A stretch of DNA of 64,000 nucleotides, taken from assembly GCA_021292105.1 (NCBI GenBank), contig CM037866.1, positions 3,022,607 to 3,086,606 of the forward strand, given 5' to 3'. This stretch comes from Anadara kagoshimensis (lineage: Eukaryota > Mollusca > Bivalvia > Arcoida > Arcidae). The notes below the pieces were generated by a model. That model was not told the DNA's origin and did not search any database. It saw nothing but the letters and a program-made list of their open reading frames with translations. Shown here piece after piece: positions 11,555 to 24,135 of this stretch (the stretch's first letter is position 1; each line of letters starts with the position of its first letter). Position numbers and translations under genes: made by a program.

Positions 11555-12043
11555 GTGCATGGTTACATAATTTTTATCATTTTTCATTTTAAGGAAAACA
11601 ATTTACAACGGGCTATATTTTATAGAAACATTTTCTACCTACATCGTTGCGAAGATTGGGATTATCCTAATGATTTACATAAAACAGAGATCAATCTTAA
11701 AGAGGAGGATCTTTATCTTTCTTACTTGTATTGGATTCCTAAACTCCAAAAAAATCCATACAAGGAAAGATATATAGCAGGCTCATCTAAATGTACTATT
11801 AAATCAATATCGGCAACTCTAACACAAATTTTGACAATCGTCAAAGATGGTCTTCAGTCTTATTTAGAAAAAGTATATTCTAATCTGGAATCAACCAAAT
11901 GTGGATTCTCAAAAATTCTAAAGAATTACTCAAACCTCTTGCTTCTAACTCATGTTAAAAGTATAAAAACATTTGATTTTTCTACACTATACACTACTAT
12001 CCCTCATTCCAAATTGAAAGAACGATATGAGCAACAGACGTAA
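11555..12043 (+). pseudogene. Penelope-type reverse transcriptase, N-terminal/finger fragment
   Basis: The 162-codon frame contains, in order, LYWIPKLQKNPYKERYIAGS, a KSISATLTQIL segment and FDFSTLYTTIPHSKLKER, with the first catalytic Asp region (F-D-F-S-T-L-Y). These blocks are familiar from a reverse-transcriptase family widespread in molluscs, amphioxus and cnidarians; placing it with Penelope-like elements is my inference. The Met at 11555 is not a true start: the protein should begin further upstream, and the first ~10 residues are hydrophobic noise. The palm with YxDD and the whole C-terminus are missing; the sequence breaks off into a 3.4-kb repeat unit. Matching C-terminal pieces are at 42.9 and 45.5 kb. 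Confidence 0.8.
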
Positions 12044-12109
12044 ATTTGGTTGAAATACAGGTACCGGTATGGTCTTGACTGAAAATTACGGTCGACTTAT
12101 CGACTTTGA

Positions 12110-13580
12110 TTAAACATGTGAGGTAGTTATATTTAAGAAGCAACCGGCCTCACTTCCCTGATGGGATTTAACATAATTGATAATAAAATTGTTGGATTTG
12201 TATTTGAACATGGACATGTATATCTGTTTTTGATTTCTTGATATTTTCCTAGATTTGAATATTCACTTTTAATTAGAGTGAAAAGGCTACAAATTTGGAA
12301 AATAACACATTCGTTCTTTCTCTTTCATTACATTTTAAATCAATACAATAAGTAGATTCGTTGAACCTCGGCAGCCGTGTCGTGTGCAAACTTTTCTTTT
12401 ATGTCTCAATCAGGAAGTTAAAATATATAATTTTACATAGAACTCTAAAAGTTTAAAGGTAACAGGACATCTAACATTAAACAAGCTGGAACATTTCTGA
12501 AGACTTTTATTTAGAATGTAAATTCCTGTCTTTTATTCATGATGTGGGTTGACGGTCATTAATTGGTAAGTATATGTACATTATCATTAACTATTTCTTA
12601 AATAATTATTTCTCATATCAAGGACAATACATGGTTAAATAAATAATTAACTTTAAATATATTTTGAAATCCGAGGTATTCTTGCTGTTTCAGGTAATTA
12701 TTCTTCTTACTTGTGTTCCCTATCTCGCTATTATTTGTATAATTTAGTGCATTCGTTGAATTCATTATTAATCTATGTCCAAACCACAATCCAAAAGCAG
12801 GATAAAAACATTAAAGCTAGCAAATTAATTGAAACACGTGAACATCCACAAGGGACTTGAGGCCAGTTGCTCCGAAAGGGTGAGTGCATCATGTAAAACA
12901 TTTTATATGAATGTCTGCAGTTTGTGTATTGTATGCTCTGTTTCATATTTAGACTTGTGTCTGAATTATGACGTATGTATTGTATGTTAAATAACTAAAA
13001 CATTGATATATACAGCCCCTGAGCCAAATTTTATTTCACCCCATATACAAGCAAAATTAATAACAAATAACATTATTATAAAGAATGACTATTTATTCAT
13101 TCAGAGCTGTTCCATCACATATATCACAACCAAATTAAAGAGTACTACTTAGTCAATTCGTCTTCAGCTTTTACAAATGCCTAAATTTTATTTGGCATCC
13201 TATGAATCAACCACTTGACATAGTCTTTGGAGATGTTGTAACACGATTTATGTATTGTTTCATAAATCTCCAGCTTCTTTGTTAGCACATGATCTCTGGT
13301 GCTTTCTTAAATCAGTCCATATATTCATGATCGGATTAAGTCTGGGTTGTTGGCTGTTAAAACCTAAAACAATATTCCTTGTTGCTGGAGAAAGTTTTGT
13401 GTGGATATTGAGTTATGTCTTGGGGCTGTACATGATATCAAGAAACCTGCTAGTTTTCGAGACATTATAGAGTCAATGGTGTAGGTATTTTAAAACTAGT
13501 AAAGGCGACAAGTGTCATTGTCAAGTATAAAAATAATAAATAACTTCTTTGTCATTGCAAGATTTTGTACCAATTAACAT
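12110..13580 (+). repeat. 3.4-kb macrosatellite unit U0, 5'-truncated
   Basis: It aligns with about 20,190-21,690, 29,240-30,745 and 32,650-34,135. Landmarks are GGCCTCACTTCCCTGATG, TCGGCAGCCGTGTCGTGTGC, AACATTAAACAAGCTGGAAC, ATTCTTGCTGTTTCAGGTAATT, the CACGTGAACATCCACA stretch, the Tc1 remnant and the ~150-bp spacer ending GATTTTGTACCAATTAACAT. About 2 kb of the unit's left side is missing or replaced by the reverse-transcriptase fragment upstream. Confidence 0.9.
13012..13430 (-). pseudogene. Tc1/mariner remnant with transposase C-terminus (in U0)
   Basis: The ends are TACAGCCCC-GAGCCAAA on the left and GGGGCTGTA on the right, consistent with Tc1 inverted ends and a TA target site. On the minus strand the C-terminal third of a Tc1-type transposase is recognisable. 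LNPI (from the DxxxLNPIE region) is followed, after a frameshift, by NISKDYVKWLIHRMPNKI, a stop, then AFVKAEDELTK. The family pattern here is I-xx-Y-xx-L-I-x-S-M-P-x-R-I-x-A-V-I-K-A. The N-terminal helix-turn-helix part and the first two catalytic Asp residues are deleted. Equivalent remnants sit in units U2, U3 and U4. Confidence 0.8.
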
Positions 13581-14900
13581 AACTCAATATCCACACAAAA
13601 CTTTTTAAAGCTGGAAGGAAAAACATTGTTACCTTGTCCAGTGAACAGCCTATAATTAATTCTGATAGAAAAATATAGAATTATATAAAAATAAAAAAGC
13701 ACCAGATTTCTGCGCTGACAAATTTAGGTTTAGGTTTGATCCATAGCTTGCCAAATCGAATTAGATTGATATATGTAGGTTTAAGGCCATGTAACTAAGA
13801 CCTACTTGTTAATACGCCTGCGCTATATGTGATGCAACAGCTCCAAAGATATGAATAAATATATATGTTTTGATAACGGTGTTATTTGTTATTACTTTTG
13901 TTCATATAAGGAGTGAATTAACTTTTGTTCTGGAATTGTATATAATTTTATATTGCTGATGTTAATGTATTCAGATAGCATATAAATGATCCAACAAATA
14001 TACCAAATATAATTACTTCTCTATTTGTTCACGTGTTTGATTCAATTTGCAAATTGTGATTGTGATTGCAACATAGACTAGTATGTTTGTGTTTGAATTT
14101 CAAACGTTTAACTTTGCTTTTGGAATTTGTAATTTGAACTAAGTTTGATATGTTTGTAATTGATTTACAATTGAAATTGTACAAAATTTTATGGTATAAA
14201 GTAAATCATATTGTAAATGGTAAGGAATCTAAATATGTGTGTTTAAGCCATTGTTCAGTAAAGAAAATACGTGTAATAAATTTACAACATAAATTAAAAT
14301 GTTAAAATTCACGATTATTTTGCTAATTTATAATATGCCTTTATTATAAATACTTTGTATTTAAACCTTTCTTGCATTTTGGAAGATTTAATCAATAAGA
14401 GATGAAATGTTTTCACACATGGTTGGATTTTGATAAAAATATTTATGAAACAGAATCAATTAAGTCAACTCATTGAAAGTTTTAAACTATTTTAATATAA
14501 ATGCTTCTATACAATTACATTCAATAGCCATGTCAATATAATGGATTTAATTATATAATAAAATATTTTGACAAAGGTCGGCGAAAGAACACAAAAATTA
14601 ATGGAGAATGCCGATTATTAAAATTCTGAACATAGGCGAAAAGCGAAGGAATTTCTCAGTAATATAAATAGAATAATATTGATGGTCCCAAGATCCCAAT
14701 GATTAACAATCAGTGGTCAATAAATACTGATGTTGTAAAATAAACAATTTGGTTTTATAATTTGGTTCTGAGCACTACTGATGAGGGATTGTATTTCAAA
14801 ACGACCGTTGTAACATTAAAACTGATATAATATGTTATTCATCTGTAATTTATCTAACAATGAACCAACAACAAATGTAAGATACTAAACGTATTGTTGG
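13581..14900 (+). repeat. 3.4-kb macrosatellite unit U1, 3'-truncated
   Basis: It is nearly identical to the first 1.32 kb of U4 (30,751 onward), including GCTGGAAGGAAAAACATTG where U2 and U3 read GCTGCAAGG. It starts at AACTCAATATCCACAC and breaks off after GTATTGTTGG, where the other units continue GAATTGTTATAATTG. The next base belongs to the 5.65-kb element. Confidence 0.93.
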
Positions 14901-15062
14901 CACATATATTTCTGACCACGTTTAATTGAAATCTGTCCGGTAGTTATAGTCGAAAAAGTCGAAAAAATGTATTAACTACGCACAGACGCACGCATTCACG
15001 CACATACATGTACGCTGCGCTATTTCATAAGCTCATATGACCTTCGGTCAGGTGAGCTTAAA
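14901..15062 (+). repeat. 3' end of an ACAAGAGGCC...GGTGAGCTTAAAA element
   Basis: It has TTTCTGACCACGTTTAATTG, CTGTCCGGTAGTTATAG, ACTACGCACAGACGCACGC and CATATGACCTTCGGTCAGGTGAGC. The same stretch ends the fuller element at 23,105-24,135. Confidence 0.85.
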
Positions 15063-15719
15063 ATCAATGTAAGTAGTTCTCTAAACTTAGTATGTGGACC
15101 TCCGAATTTTTTATTTTCATTCAAAAGAAAAATGCAGTAAGTAGATCTACATATTACATTAACATGGAGTACCAACCAACCCTATAATTCATATTATAAT
15201 TTTATAAACTTGCATAATTTAATTTGAACAAATAAAATAAATATTATTAAACAGAGTTTAATTTCAAATTTTATAATTTCAAAGTTTTATCACCGAAATC
15301 AATGCTGCAAGTTTACATTATCTATCCCATTCATGACTTTTGGTTCTCTTTCAGTTAAATACTCTTTTTATATAAAATGCCCCATTTCTACTAACAACCA
15401 CGCAACTAACTTTTTTCTTTCATAATTTCTAAATCTACAGCACAAACTTATTAAAAGACACATTATTTAGTACTCAACACAATAACTTTTGTTTTAATGA
15501 TACAATCTGTTAACTTCCACGTATTACAATTAACAGAAAAGTTACCTAATTGACACAATAAATACCATTTTTAATGTATTTTATAATTTTAAAAAATGGT
15601 ATATGATGGTAGGTCAGCTATGGAATTGTTATCCTATTTCCCCTATCATTCCTGAACTCACCATTTCGATATTAGTGGAAAAAATCTTGATTTTGACGTA
15701 AAAGAATACCATTACTCGG

Positions 15720-15750
<31 letters not shown>

Positions 15751-15758
15751 TCTCTCTG
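15720..15758. repeat. (CT)n microsatellite
   Basis: CT dinucleotides with one CTGT interruption, directly upstream of a SINE 1 copy; the homologous run is at about 24,790-24,828. Confidence 0.95.
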
Positions 15759-15767
15759 TGTTCAATA

Positions 15768-16154
15768 GAGGCCGCGGTGGCCTTATGGATAAGACGTTAG
15801 TCTTCAAATCCAGGGTCTCTCACCGCTGTGAGTTCGAGTCCCGCTCGGACCACATGTGGGAAAGTGAATTTTTCTTGTAAAAGTGAATTTTCCTTGCCCT
15901 TGGAATTTACTGATTCACCTGGTATCAGTATAATGGACTGGGGGGTGGTACTCTTGTCTGCGGCGTACTGACTCTGTGAGCTAGCACGTTAAAGTCGCCC
16001 TGAGTGCGCGCTAGTACAAGGCAGGCCATACAACACACTCGCACTTCACATGCATACACAAAATTGTTCATAGATTAATCCATAGAGATATAGTTCTCGT
16101 CGCAAATAGCTGAAAAATTGCTGATGCGACGTTAAACAACATTCAACCAACCAA
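15768..16154 (+). repeat. SINE family 1, complete copy
   Basis: The tRNA-like head begins GGCCGCGGTGGCCTTATGG (A box, TGGCCTTATGG) and has B box GTTCGAGTC about 60 bp on. This resembles tRNA-Arg of the CCG/TCG type. The body has CACATGTGGGAAAGTGAA, CACCTGGTATCAGTATAATG, TCTGCGGCGTACTG and GTCGCCCTGAGTGCGCGC. The tail is CAAATAGCTGAAAAATTGCTG, then GCGACGTTAAACAAC and a CCAACCAA run. Pol III transcription and LINE-dependent mobility are expected for this class. Confidence 0.92.
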
Positions 16155-16794
16155 AACCAATCTCTCTCTGTTCAAGAATCATGATCTTATGTCTACGGGG
16201 AAGCACAAGATGTTTACAGTTTTGTCAATTTTTAATAAATTTTATATAGAATTTAAAAAAAAAGTTATCAGACAGTATCATTGGGTATAGGATATGGTGT
16301 ACATGTACATACGTAATAGTTTGATGACATGCTATGTCACGGCATCTTAGAAAATAATTGGCAGTATATCTTAATAGATACATGTAAATAAAATGACCAA
16401 TATTGTATATATTGCAGGCAGTTTAAAAAAAACCAAACAAACCAATATGAAATATATATGCATATGTTGATAATTATTATTTTAATTAAAAACTTTAGCA
16501 AGTTCGAACTCACGACAGTATGTTTGCCTATCTTGTTTTTTATAATTGAAATAATATATAAGTACAGATAGTCGTTATCTCAAAAATAAATAAATAAAAA
16601 CTCATGAAAAAAATAAAACATAAAATTAAAAGTTTAGCGGGTAAATCGCGACAGTATGATATTGCCTATGTATATATAAATATAATTTTTTTTAGATATT
16701 AAAATTTTATAACTATATTTGATATTTAAAAAATAGAATTATATATATAATAATAAAAATAATAATAAATAAAAATAACAAAAAGTGACTGAAC

Positions 16795-16855
16795 GCAGGG
16801 TGGAACTGACAATATTCCGATTTCTAGACAGACGCATTAGACCACTCTGCCATAC
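16795..16855 (-). pseudogene. tRNA-Ser-like scrap
   Basis: The minus strand reads GGCAGAGTGGTCTAATGCG (A-box-like), then GTCTAGAAATCGG, resembling a serine tRNA with an AGA anticodon, then GTTCCACCC in place of the B box GTTCGAxxC. The T-arm no longer pairs properly, so it is a pseudogene or SINE head. Its duplicate is at 25,861-25,921. Confidence 0.5.
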
Positions 16856-17712
16856 AAAAATTGTTACAATGGAATCAATTGTAAAATAGTAGGCCTACAT
16901 TTAGAAAATTCGAGTCTTGTAAAATTAGTTACCTTCAATAAGCATTTAGGTATCCTGGAAAATCTTTAATCCATTTAAATTCTATATATTAAACGCTAGT
17001 GAACGACCCGTAATGGACCATCCTAGATTACTACTTGATCCTTGTGCGCACGTACGTGCACACTGTCAACCACTTAATGCTGCGGCCGCATAATTCGTCT
17101 TCAATAATTTAAAATTTATTTCTTTTTTATTTATTTTATTATATTTTTCCAATTTCATAAAATAAAAAGAAAAGAAACAACTGTATGATAGTCCAATAAT
17201 TAAATCCAGACGTCGAAACGTCATTTTAAGGGAGAGATTCGGGTTCTCCTCGACCGATAATCCGGCAGGATTTCAAAAAGGCAACGAATCTCGCTGTTCA
17301 GATCGGCTAATTTTCTCACCGTTTTTATAAAAATTGAGTGTGGCCGTAGCCTTCGACCAACACAGAATTTTGTGTAATGAAATATTTACATGTTTTTTAC
17401 AGCTGGTTTAAAAATGGCGTTGGTCGATGCATGCGGCCACTGTGAATTTTTCCAAAAAAGGAACAAAATCTGGCAAAAATGCACATTTTTCTGTATCAAC
17501 GCCTGATTTGACGGCACTGTACTATATATATAATGTGATGGGATGTAAACTGACAGTTGATATTTCAAATATGGACACCAAAAAAGTAAAAAATATATAA
17601 ATTAGATTGATTGTGCGTTGTTTATATTTCTTGAAAAATCGGGCCGCTAGCCTGTGTTTGTGAATTTAGCCCTTTAGTAATACTTACATTAGTAAGACTT
17701 TTACCAGACAGT

Positions 17713-17955
17713 TTATTCATAGTCATTGGCGAATGAAATCAAATGCTTACTGTTAGTATTATGTACATCGTCACACCTACAGACCATATTCAAAATCAGT
17801 CGTGTATGAAAACAAGTTGAGTTATCAATACCGGCACTTGTGAAGGAGTTCACAATAAATGTGTTTTCTTTTTCCATCATTTTATTGGTCTTAAGTACCC
17901 ATTGAGCGTGAAGAGGTTTTATTGTACTTGTTTGACATTTTCTAAGGTCTGGCAA
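17713..17955 (-). pseudogene. Possible pogo/Tigger-type transposase C-terminal scrap
   Basis: The 80-codon frame has IKPLHAQWVLKTNKMMEKE followed by FIVNSFTSAGI. This resembles the C-terminal stretch of pogo-like DDE transposases, where K-P-x-x-x-x-x-Q-W-V precedes I-x-x-S-F-x-x-x-G-I. After GI the sequence no longer follows the family. A pogo-like source would fit the TA target duplication and short inverted ends of the host element, but the match is short. In the duplicate (26,776-27,018) the Gln codon after HA is TAA, a stop, so that copy is broken. Confidence 0.35.
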
Positions 17956-18273
17956 TTCTAGTTTAACATTTTTTCACTTGCCGTTTTTAACCAACGAAGC
18001 ATTTTTACAAAATGATAACGTATGTTCACCAAATTGTGTTAGGAAAATTACGTTTACTCAGTCATGAGCATTATTTACATGGTTGAATGGTCGGGAATGA
18101 TATTTTATTTGCATGGGTGTGCACTTTTATTTTTATATAGTTGAAAGGGAGACAACTCGTGGTATCAGTTGCATCGCAGAAAAACGGTTGCTGCGCTAAA
18201 ATTACACCCACGCGAAATGTCCGATTTGAAAATCGCGAAATTTTCACCCCGCGAATATAATCCCCTTTACAGT

Positions 18274-21200
18274 AACTCAATATCCACACAAAACCTTTTC
18301 AAGCTGCAAGGAAAAACATTGTTAATTTGTCCAGTGAACAGCCTATAGTTAATTTTGATAGAAAAATATGAAATTATATAAAAATAAAAAAGCACCAAAG
18401 TTCTGCGCTGACAAAATTTAGGTTTAGGTTTGATTCATAGCTTGCCAAATCGAATTAGATTGATATATATAGGTTTAAGTCCATGTAACTAAGACCTACT
18501 TGTTAATACGCCTGCGCTATATGTGATGCAACAGCTCTAGAGATATGAATAAACATATATGGTTTGATAACGGTGTTATTTGTTATTACTTTTGTTCATA
18601 TAAGGAGTGAATTAACTTTTGTTCTGGAGTTGTATATAATTTTATATTGCTGATGTTAATGTATTCAGATAGCATATAGATGATCTAACAATATACCAAA
18701 TATAATTACTTCTCTATTTGTTCACGTGTTTGATTCAATTTGTAAATTTTGATTGTGATTGCAACATAGACTAGTATGTTTGTGTTTGAATTTCAAACGT
18801 TTAACTTTGCTTTTGGAATTTGAAATTTGAACTAAGTTTGATATGTTTGTAATTGATTTACAATTGAAATTGTACAAAATTTTATGGTATAAAGTAAATC
18901 ATATTGTAAATGGTAAGGAATCTAAATATGTGTGTTTAAGCCATTTTTCAGTGAAGAAAATACGTGTAATAAATTTACAACATAAATTAAAATGTTAAAA
19001 TTCACGATTATTTTGCTAATTTATAATATGCCTTTATTATAAATACTTTGTATTTAAACCTTCTTGCTTGCATTTTGGAAGATTTAATCAATAAGAGATG
19101 TAATGTTTTCACACATGGTTGGATTTTGATAAAAATATTTATGAAACAGAATCAATTAAGTCAACTCATTGAAAGTTTTAAACTATTTTAATATAAATGC
19201 TTCTATACAATTACATTCAATAGCCATGTCAATATAATGGATTTAATTATATTATAAAATATATTTGACAAAGGTCGACGAAACCAAGAACACAAAAATT
19301 ATGGAGAATGCCGATTATTAAAATTCTGAACATAGGCGAAAACCGAAGGAATTTCTCAGTAATATAAATAGAATAATATTGATGGTCCCAAGATCCCAAT
19401 GATTAAAAATCAGTGGTCAATAAATACTGATATTGTAAAATAAACAATTTGGTTTTATAATTTCGTTCTGAGCACTACTGATGAGGGATTGTATTTCAAA
19501 ACGACCGTTGTAACATTAAAACTGATATAATATGTTATTCATCTGTAATTTATCTAACAATGAACCAACAACAAATGTAAGATACTAAACGTATTGTTGG
19601 GAATTGTTATAATTGTATATGCTAGATAAATGTTTAAAACAAGAAATTGGTAACTAAAATGTATTGAATATAAATTATCGTCTTAAATGTTCAGTTACTT
19701 CAACTATTGAGCGACCGTTAATACTATAACCAGATAAAAAGGCAATGTAAAAATATGTTTAAAGTACCTCTTATTGAAGAAGGTTTGAACATTTTAAGGA
19801 CAAAGTCTGGTCTAATTGACTGAGTTAAAGAAAAACTAGACTATTAGATGTCTATTAAATTTCAGTTTCTACTATACACAAAAGTAACTTCCGTGCTACA
19901 ATCGCGTTTCACCAATGACATCATGACTGATTTTTTATAAATTATCTCTATGGTAAATCCCAAAAGAGTAGAACACCAAAGAATGTCCTATAGAGTTGAT
20001 ATGACACTGTACAGAATTACCCATTCCTATGCATGTAGCTAAAAATGTTAATCCTATTTCAATTATCTGTATTCAAAATTATTCCGTCCCCTATTCCCAT
20101 GTTCTTTTTATTCTCAAATTTGATTACAAACAATAGTAACGGTATAACTATACACAAAGAGCATAACAATTTAAAACTGTTTCATTACACACGTAAGGTG
20201 GTTATATTAAAAAGCACCAGCCCCACTTCCCTGATGAGATTTTACATATTTACCTAATGTTGCCATTTTAAAGGATACTACCTTTTTAACATTGTGATTT
20301 AACATGGACTGGTTGGGGTATTTGATTTTGATTGATTAAATTTGCTCGTAGATTGAATATTCACTTCTAAGTAGAGTGAGGTGGCTACAAATTTGGAGTG
20401 TAGAAATAACATATTCGTTCTTCCTCTTTCATTACATTTTAAATCAATATCATAAGTACATTTTATGAAACTCGGCAGCCATGTCGTGTGCAAACCTTTC
20501 TTTTGTGACAATCAGGAAGTTAAAATATATAATTTTACTTAGAACTCTAAAAGTTTAAAGGTAACAAGAGATCTATCATTAAACAACTGGAACATTTTTG
20601 AAGACTTTCATTCGGAATGTAAATTCCTGTCTTCTATTCATGATGTGGGATGACGTTAATTAATTGGTAAGTACATGGAATTATTATTAACTACTACTAC
20701 TTAAATTACAATTTCTCAAATCATAAAGAACAATACATGGTTAAATGAACGATTAACTTTAAATATATTTTGTTTAAATACACGCGAAACCCGAGTTATT
20801 CTTGCTGTTTCAGGTAATTATTCTTCTTACTTGTGTTCCCTATCTCGCTATCATTTGTATAATTTAGTGCATTTACTGAATTCATTATTATAATGGTTTG
20901 CAATCGTTTTGTATTTAGAAAACAAACCTACTAATCTATGTTCAAACCACAATCCAAAAGTAGGATAAAAACATTAAAGCTAGCACATTAGTTTAAACAC
21001 GTGAACATCCACAGGAGACTTGAGGCCAGTTGCTCCGAGAGGGTGAGTGCATCATGTAAAACATTTTATATGAATGTCTGCAGTTTGTGTATTGTATGTT
21101 AAATAACTAAAACATTGATATATACAGCCCCGGAGACAAAAGTTATTTTACCCCATATATAAGCAAATTTAATGACAAATAACATTATTATAAAGAATGA

Positions 21201-21690
21201 CTATTTATTCATTCAGAGCTGTTCCATCACATATATCACAACCAAATTAAAGAGTACTACTTAGTCAATTCGTCTTTAGCTTTTACAAATGCCTAAATTT
21301 TATTTGGCATTCTATGAATCAACCACTTGACATAGTCTTTGGAGATGTTGTAACACGATTTATGATTGTTTCATAAATCTCCAGCTTCTTTGTTAGCATA
21401 GGATCTCTGGTGCTTCTTAAAACAATTCCATACGTTCACTCGGATAAGTCTGGGTTGCTGTCTGGTAAAACTTAAAACAATATTCGTTGCTGCTGTAGAA
21501 AGTTTTGTGTGGATATTGAGTTATGTCTTGGGTCTGTACATAATGTCAAGAAACCTGCTAGTGTTCGAGACATTATAGAGTCAATGATGTAGGCATTTAG
21601 AAACTAGTGAAGGCGACAAGTGTCATTGCCAAGTATATATATAAAAAAATAATTTCTTGGTCATTGCAAGATTTTGTACCTATTAACATA
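18274..21690 (+). repeat. 3.4-kb macrosatellite unit U2, complete
   Basis: It runs from AACTCAATATCCACAC to the spacer end CTATTAACATA, where the 5.65-kb element is inserted. Its left edge (AACTCAATATCCACACAAAAC) is the reverse complement of a stretch inside its own right-hand Tc1 remnant (GTTTTGTGTGGATATTGAGTT, about 21,502-21,522). Unit ends are therefore inverted relative to each other across a ~165-bp spacer. The 70-codon frame at 20,045 recurs at 29,101 and 32,503 only because the unit is repeated. Confidence 0.93.
21123..21538 (-). pseudogene. Tc1/mariner remnant in U2
   Basis: TACAGCCCCGGAGACAAAAG at the left and GGGTCTGTA at the right, with the same truncated transposase C-terminus as in U0. 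Confidence 0.78.
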
Positions 21691-23104
21691 CTGTAAAGGG
21701 GGAAATATTCGCGTGGGTAAAATTTTCCCTTATTTCGCGCTGATTACAATAACGCGAAAATTTTACCTTCGCGAAAATTTATGCAATACAGCATTGAAAT
21801 TCAATACTATTATCGTCGACCGTCGTAATATCGAGAGCGTACTAAGATTCGAGGTCATTTTTGTTTTCAGTTATTATACGCGAGTGTCGTCCCTGCAGTG
21901 ACGATTTCATGCATTAAAGACAAAATTTAGGTATTTACTGTGAAACTATCAAGAAAAATCAGTTGTCTCTCTCTCAAATTCTTGTTGCGTTAGCAAATTT
22001 GGTTTGTTTTGTATTAGTTTCGAATCACGGACGGTCGAGGATACTTTTGATTAATTTTGGTCACATTTCGGATCAAACAAATTTTCGTACTATCTCGGAA
22101 GAGAGTGTAATTAAAGGGACATAACTAAATTACAAAAAATAACATGATTTTATTTTTTATTTCATTTGATAATCAGACTTTATTAAATGAACAAATAACA
22201 CTCACTTAAGAAATAAATCCAAAAATAAAGAATATTGAATGTAATTTTTATCTTTTAGATCAAAGGAGTAGGTTCACGAAGGGTAAAAATGGCCCAATCT
22301 CGAAAAATCTTCAAAATAAGTAGATATATAGTCTGAGAAATGGGAAATCTAAGTCCATATTGTTTTGGTCAAAAATACATCATACGTTTCCATGGCAACC
22401 GTGCATAGTATGACCACTTTACTGACATGAATTCATGTGTAAAAAGCAAAGTTGTGTACGAAATACATGTAGCATGTAAGATTTATAACATTACTGATAA
22501 TATTCTTCTGAATTAGAATTACTGCATGTCCGAATATTTGATTTTTCCAAAAACAAGTGATGTTTAAAAAATAGCACTTTGAGTTTTTGTTACCATGGTA
22601 ACCTTTTTGCATAAATCTTAAACGCGTAAATACCCAAAAAGGTATTTATTACTTATTATAATCATCACTGTTATAAAAGTACATACCCCATTACCCTATA
22701 ATATATCACAATTACATTTTTGAAAATTTGAATTATTTTTATTGAAGCATCACATGCTATATTTACACATTTAGTTGGACCAGCAAGAACGTAAAAATAA
22801 ATAACGACAGCAAACACAGAGATTTTGCTAGCACAAATACATGTATAGGGGAGATAATTCACATATTTTGGGTGGATGGATTTATTTACTCAGTGCATGT
22901 TTATGGTTTATATAATGACTTCTAGATATCAAATACCTTAGTAAAAGTCAATAAGATACACACTTATTTACTTTTTTCATTTAATCATTTAAGTTCTAAG
23001 GCATTTTAAAGAGAAGGGGCAAGTTATTTCATAAACAGATGCTTCCAAAATTTAGATTTATCTCGCCATTTTGGGTTCTTAAGTTAAACAATTTTTCAAT
23101 GTAA

Positions 23105-24135
23105 CAAGAGGCCTAATGGGCTTGATATGCCCACCTGATAAAAATGGCTAGCATAAACATTTCAAGAAAACATAAATACTGAAACCCAAATGTCAAAATA
23201 TTTCTTGAAGTAGCGATTTGAGGCTAAAATAGTAAAATTGACCTTTGTTAATATATCAAATTATTGTTAGGCCAATACCTACAATATTCTAATTTGCATG
23301 CCTATACAAAAAGTTAAAGTTTTCGAGATATTAACAATTTCGGTAATGTTTTGCATATGTAACCTTGACCTTTCAACCTATGACCTATTTCTATACATCA
23401 AAATGTTCGTTGTATCAATACCTACAACATTCTAATATACATGCTTATACAAAAAGTTAATAGTTTTCAAGATAATTAACTATTTATATATTCTTTCGCA
23501 CCTGTGTCCTTGACATTTGAACCCATGATCTCAATCCATACAAGAAAAGGATTCTTACATTAATTCAAACAAAATTCTAATATACATGCCTGTACAACAA
23601 GTTTATAGTTTTCTATCAAAAGGCAAAAAATTAGGTCATGACCTTTATAATGAACTCAAACCATTTTCATGGAATTACAAGAATATGACAAAACTGAAAA
23701 CCCCATGTCAATTTCTGATCAAATAGTCAAGTTATAACAATTTGAAGTTATTTTACGATCTTTTCACAATTAAACGCAAAAAACGCATAGCCTGTTTTTG
23801 TCCGATTTTCACGAAATAAACAAATTATAGGCCTAAGACCCTTAAGAACCCAAATATCAAATCAGATCGTTGCTTTCGGGGGAGATTTTTTAGGATTTTT
23901 GCACCAGTAGGTCACATTGACCTAGTTATGGTGGCCATGACAACGCCATGAACAAATCTAAATTGCACGGCCCATATATATTTCTGACCACGTTTAATTG
24001 AAATCTGTCCGGTAGTTATAGCGAAAAAGTCGAAAAAATGTATTAACTACGCACAGACGCACGCATTCACGCACATACGTGTACGCTGCGCTATTTCATA
24101 AGCTCATATGACCTTCGGTCAGGTGAGCTTAAAAT
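23105..24135 (+). mobile_element. ACAAGAGGCC...GGTCAGGTGAGCTTAAAA repeat element
   Basis: It starts ACAAGAGGCCTAATGGGC, then ATGCCCACCTGATAAAA. It has three GACCTT-rich sub-repeats (about 23,300-23,650) related to 465-765, and the GTCAATTTCTGATC...CCGATTTTCACGAAATAAAC stretch. It ends GACCTTCGGTCAGGTGAGCTTAAAA. No coding capacity is seen, so it is a non-autonomous element. The superfamily is not decided from sequence alone. Confidence 0.7.

Larger units (their letters stand above)
14901..18272. mobile_element. Right part of the CTGTAAAGGGG element, copy 1 (5'-deleted)
   Basis: This is a near-identical duplicate of about 23,976-27,335 at an offset of 9,072 falling to 9,063 bp. It begins abruptly at ATATATTTCTGACCACG and ends with CGCGAATATAATCCCCTTTACAG plus TA. 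It carries the same nested SINE, the same tRNA-like scrap and the same transposase scrap as copy 2. The left ~2.28 kb, including the left inverted end, is missing. Confidence 0.93.

Noticed and set aside
15768..15850. Functional tRNA-Arg gene
   Set aside because: Head of a SINE: body and tail follow, and the same sequence occurs in four places. The anticodon arm is not intact.
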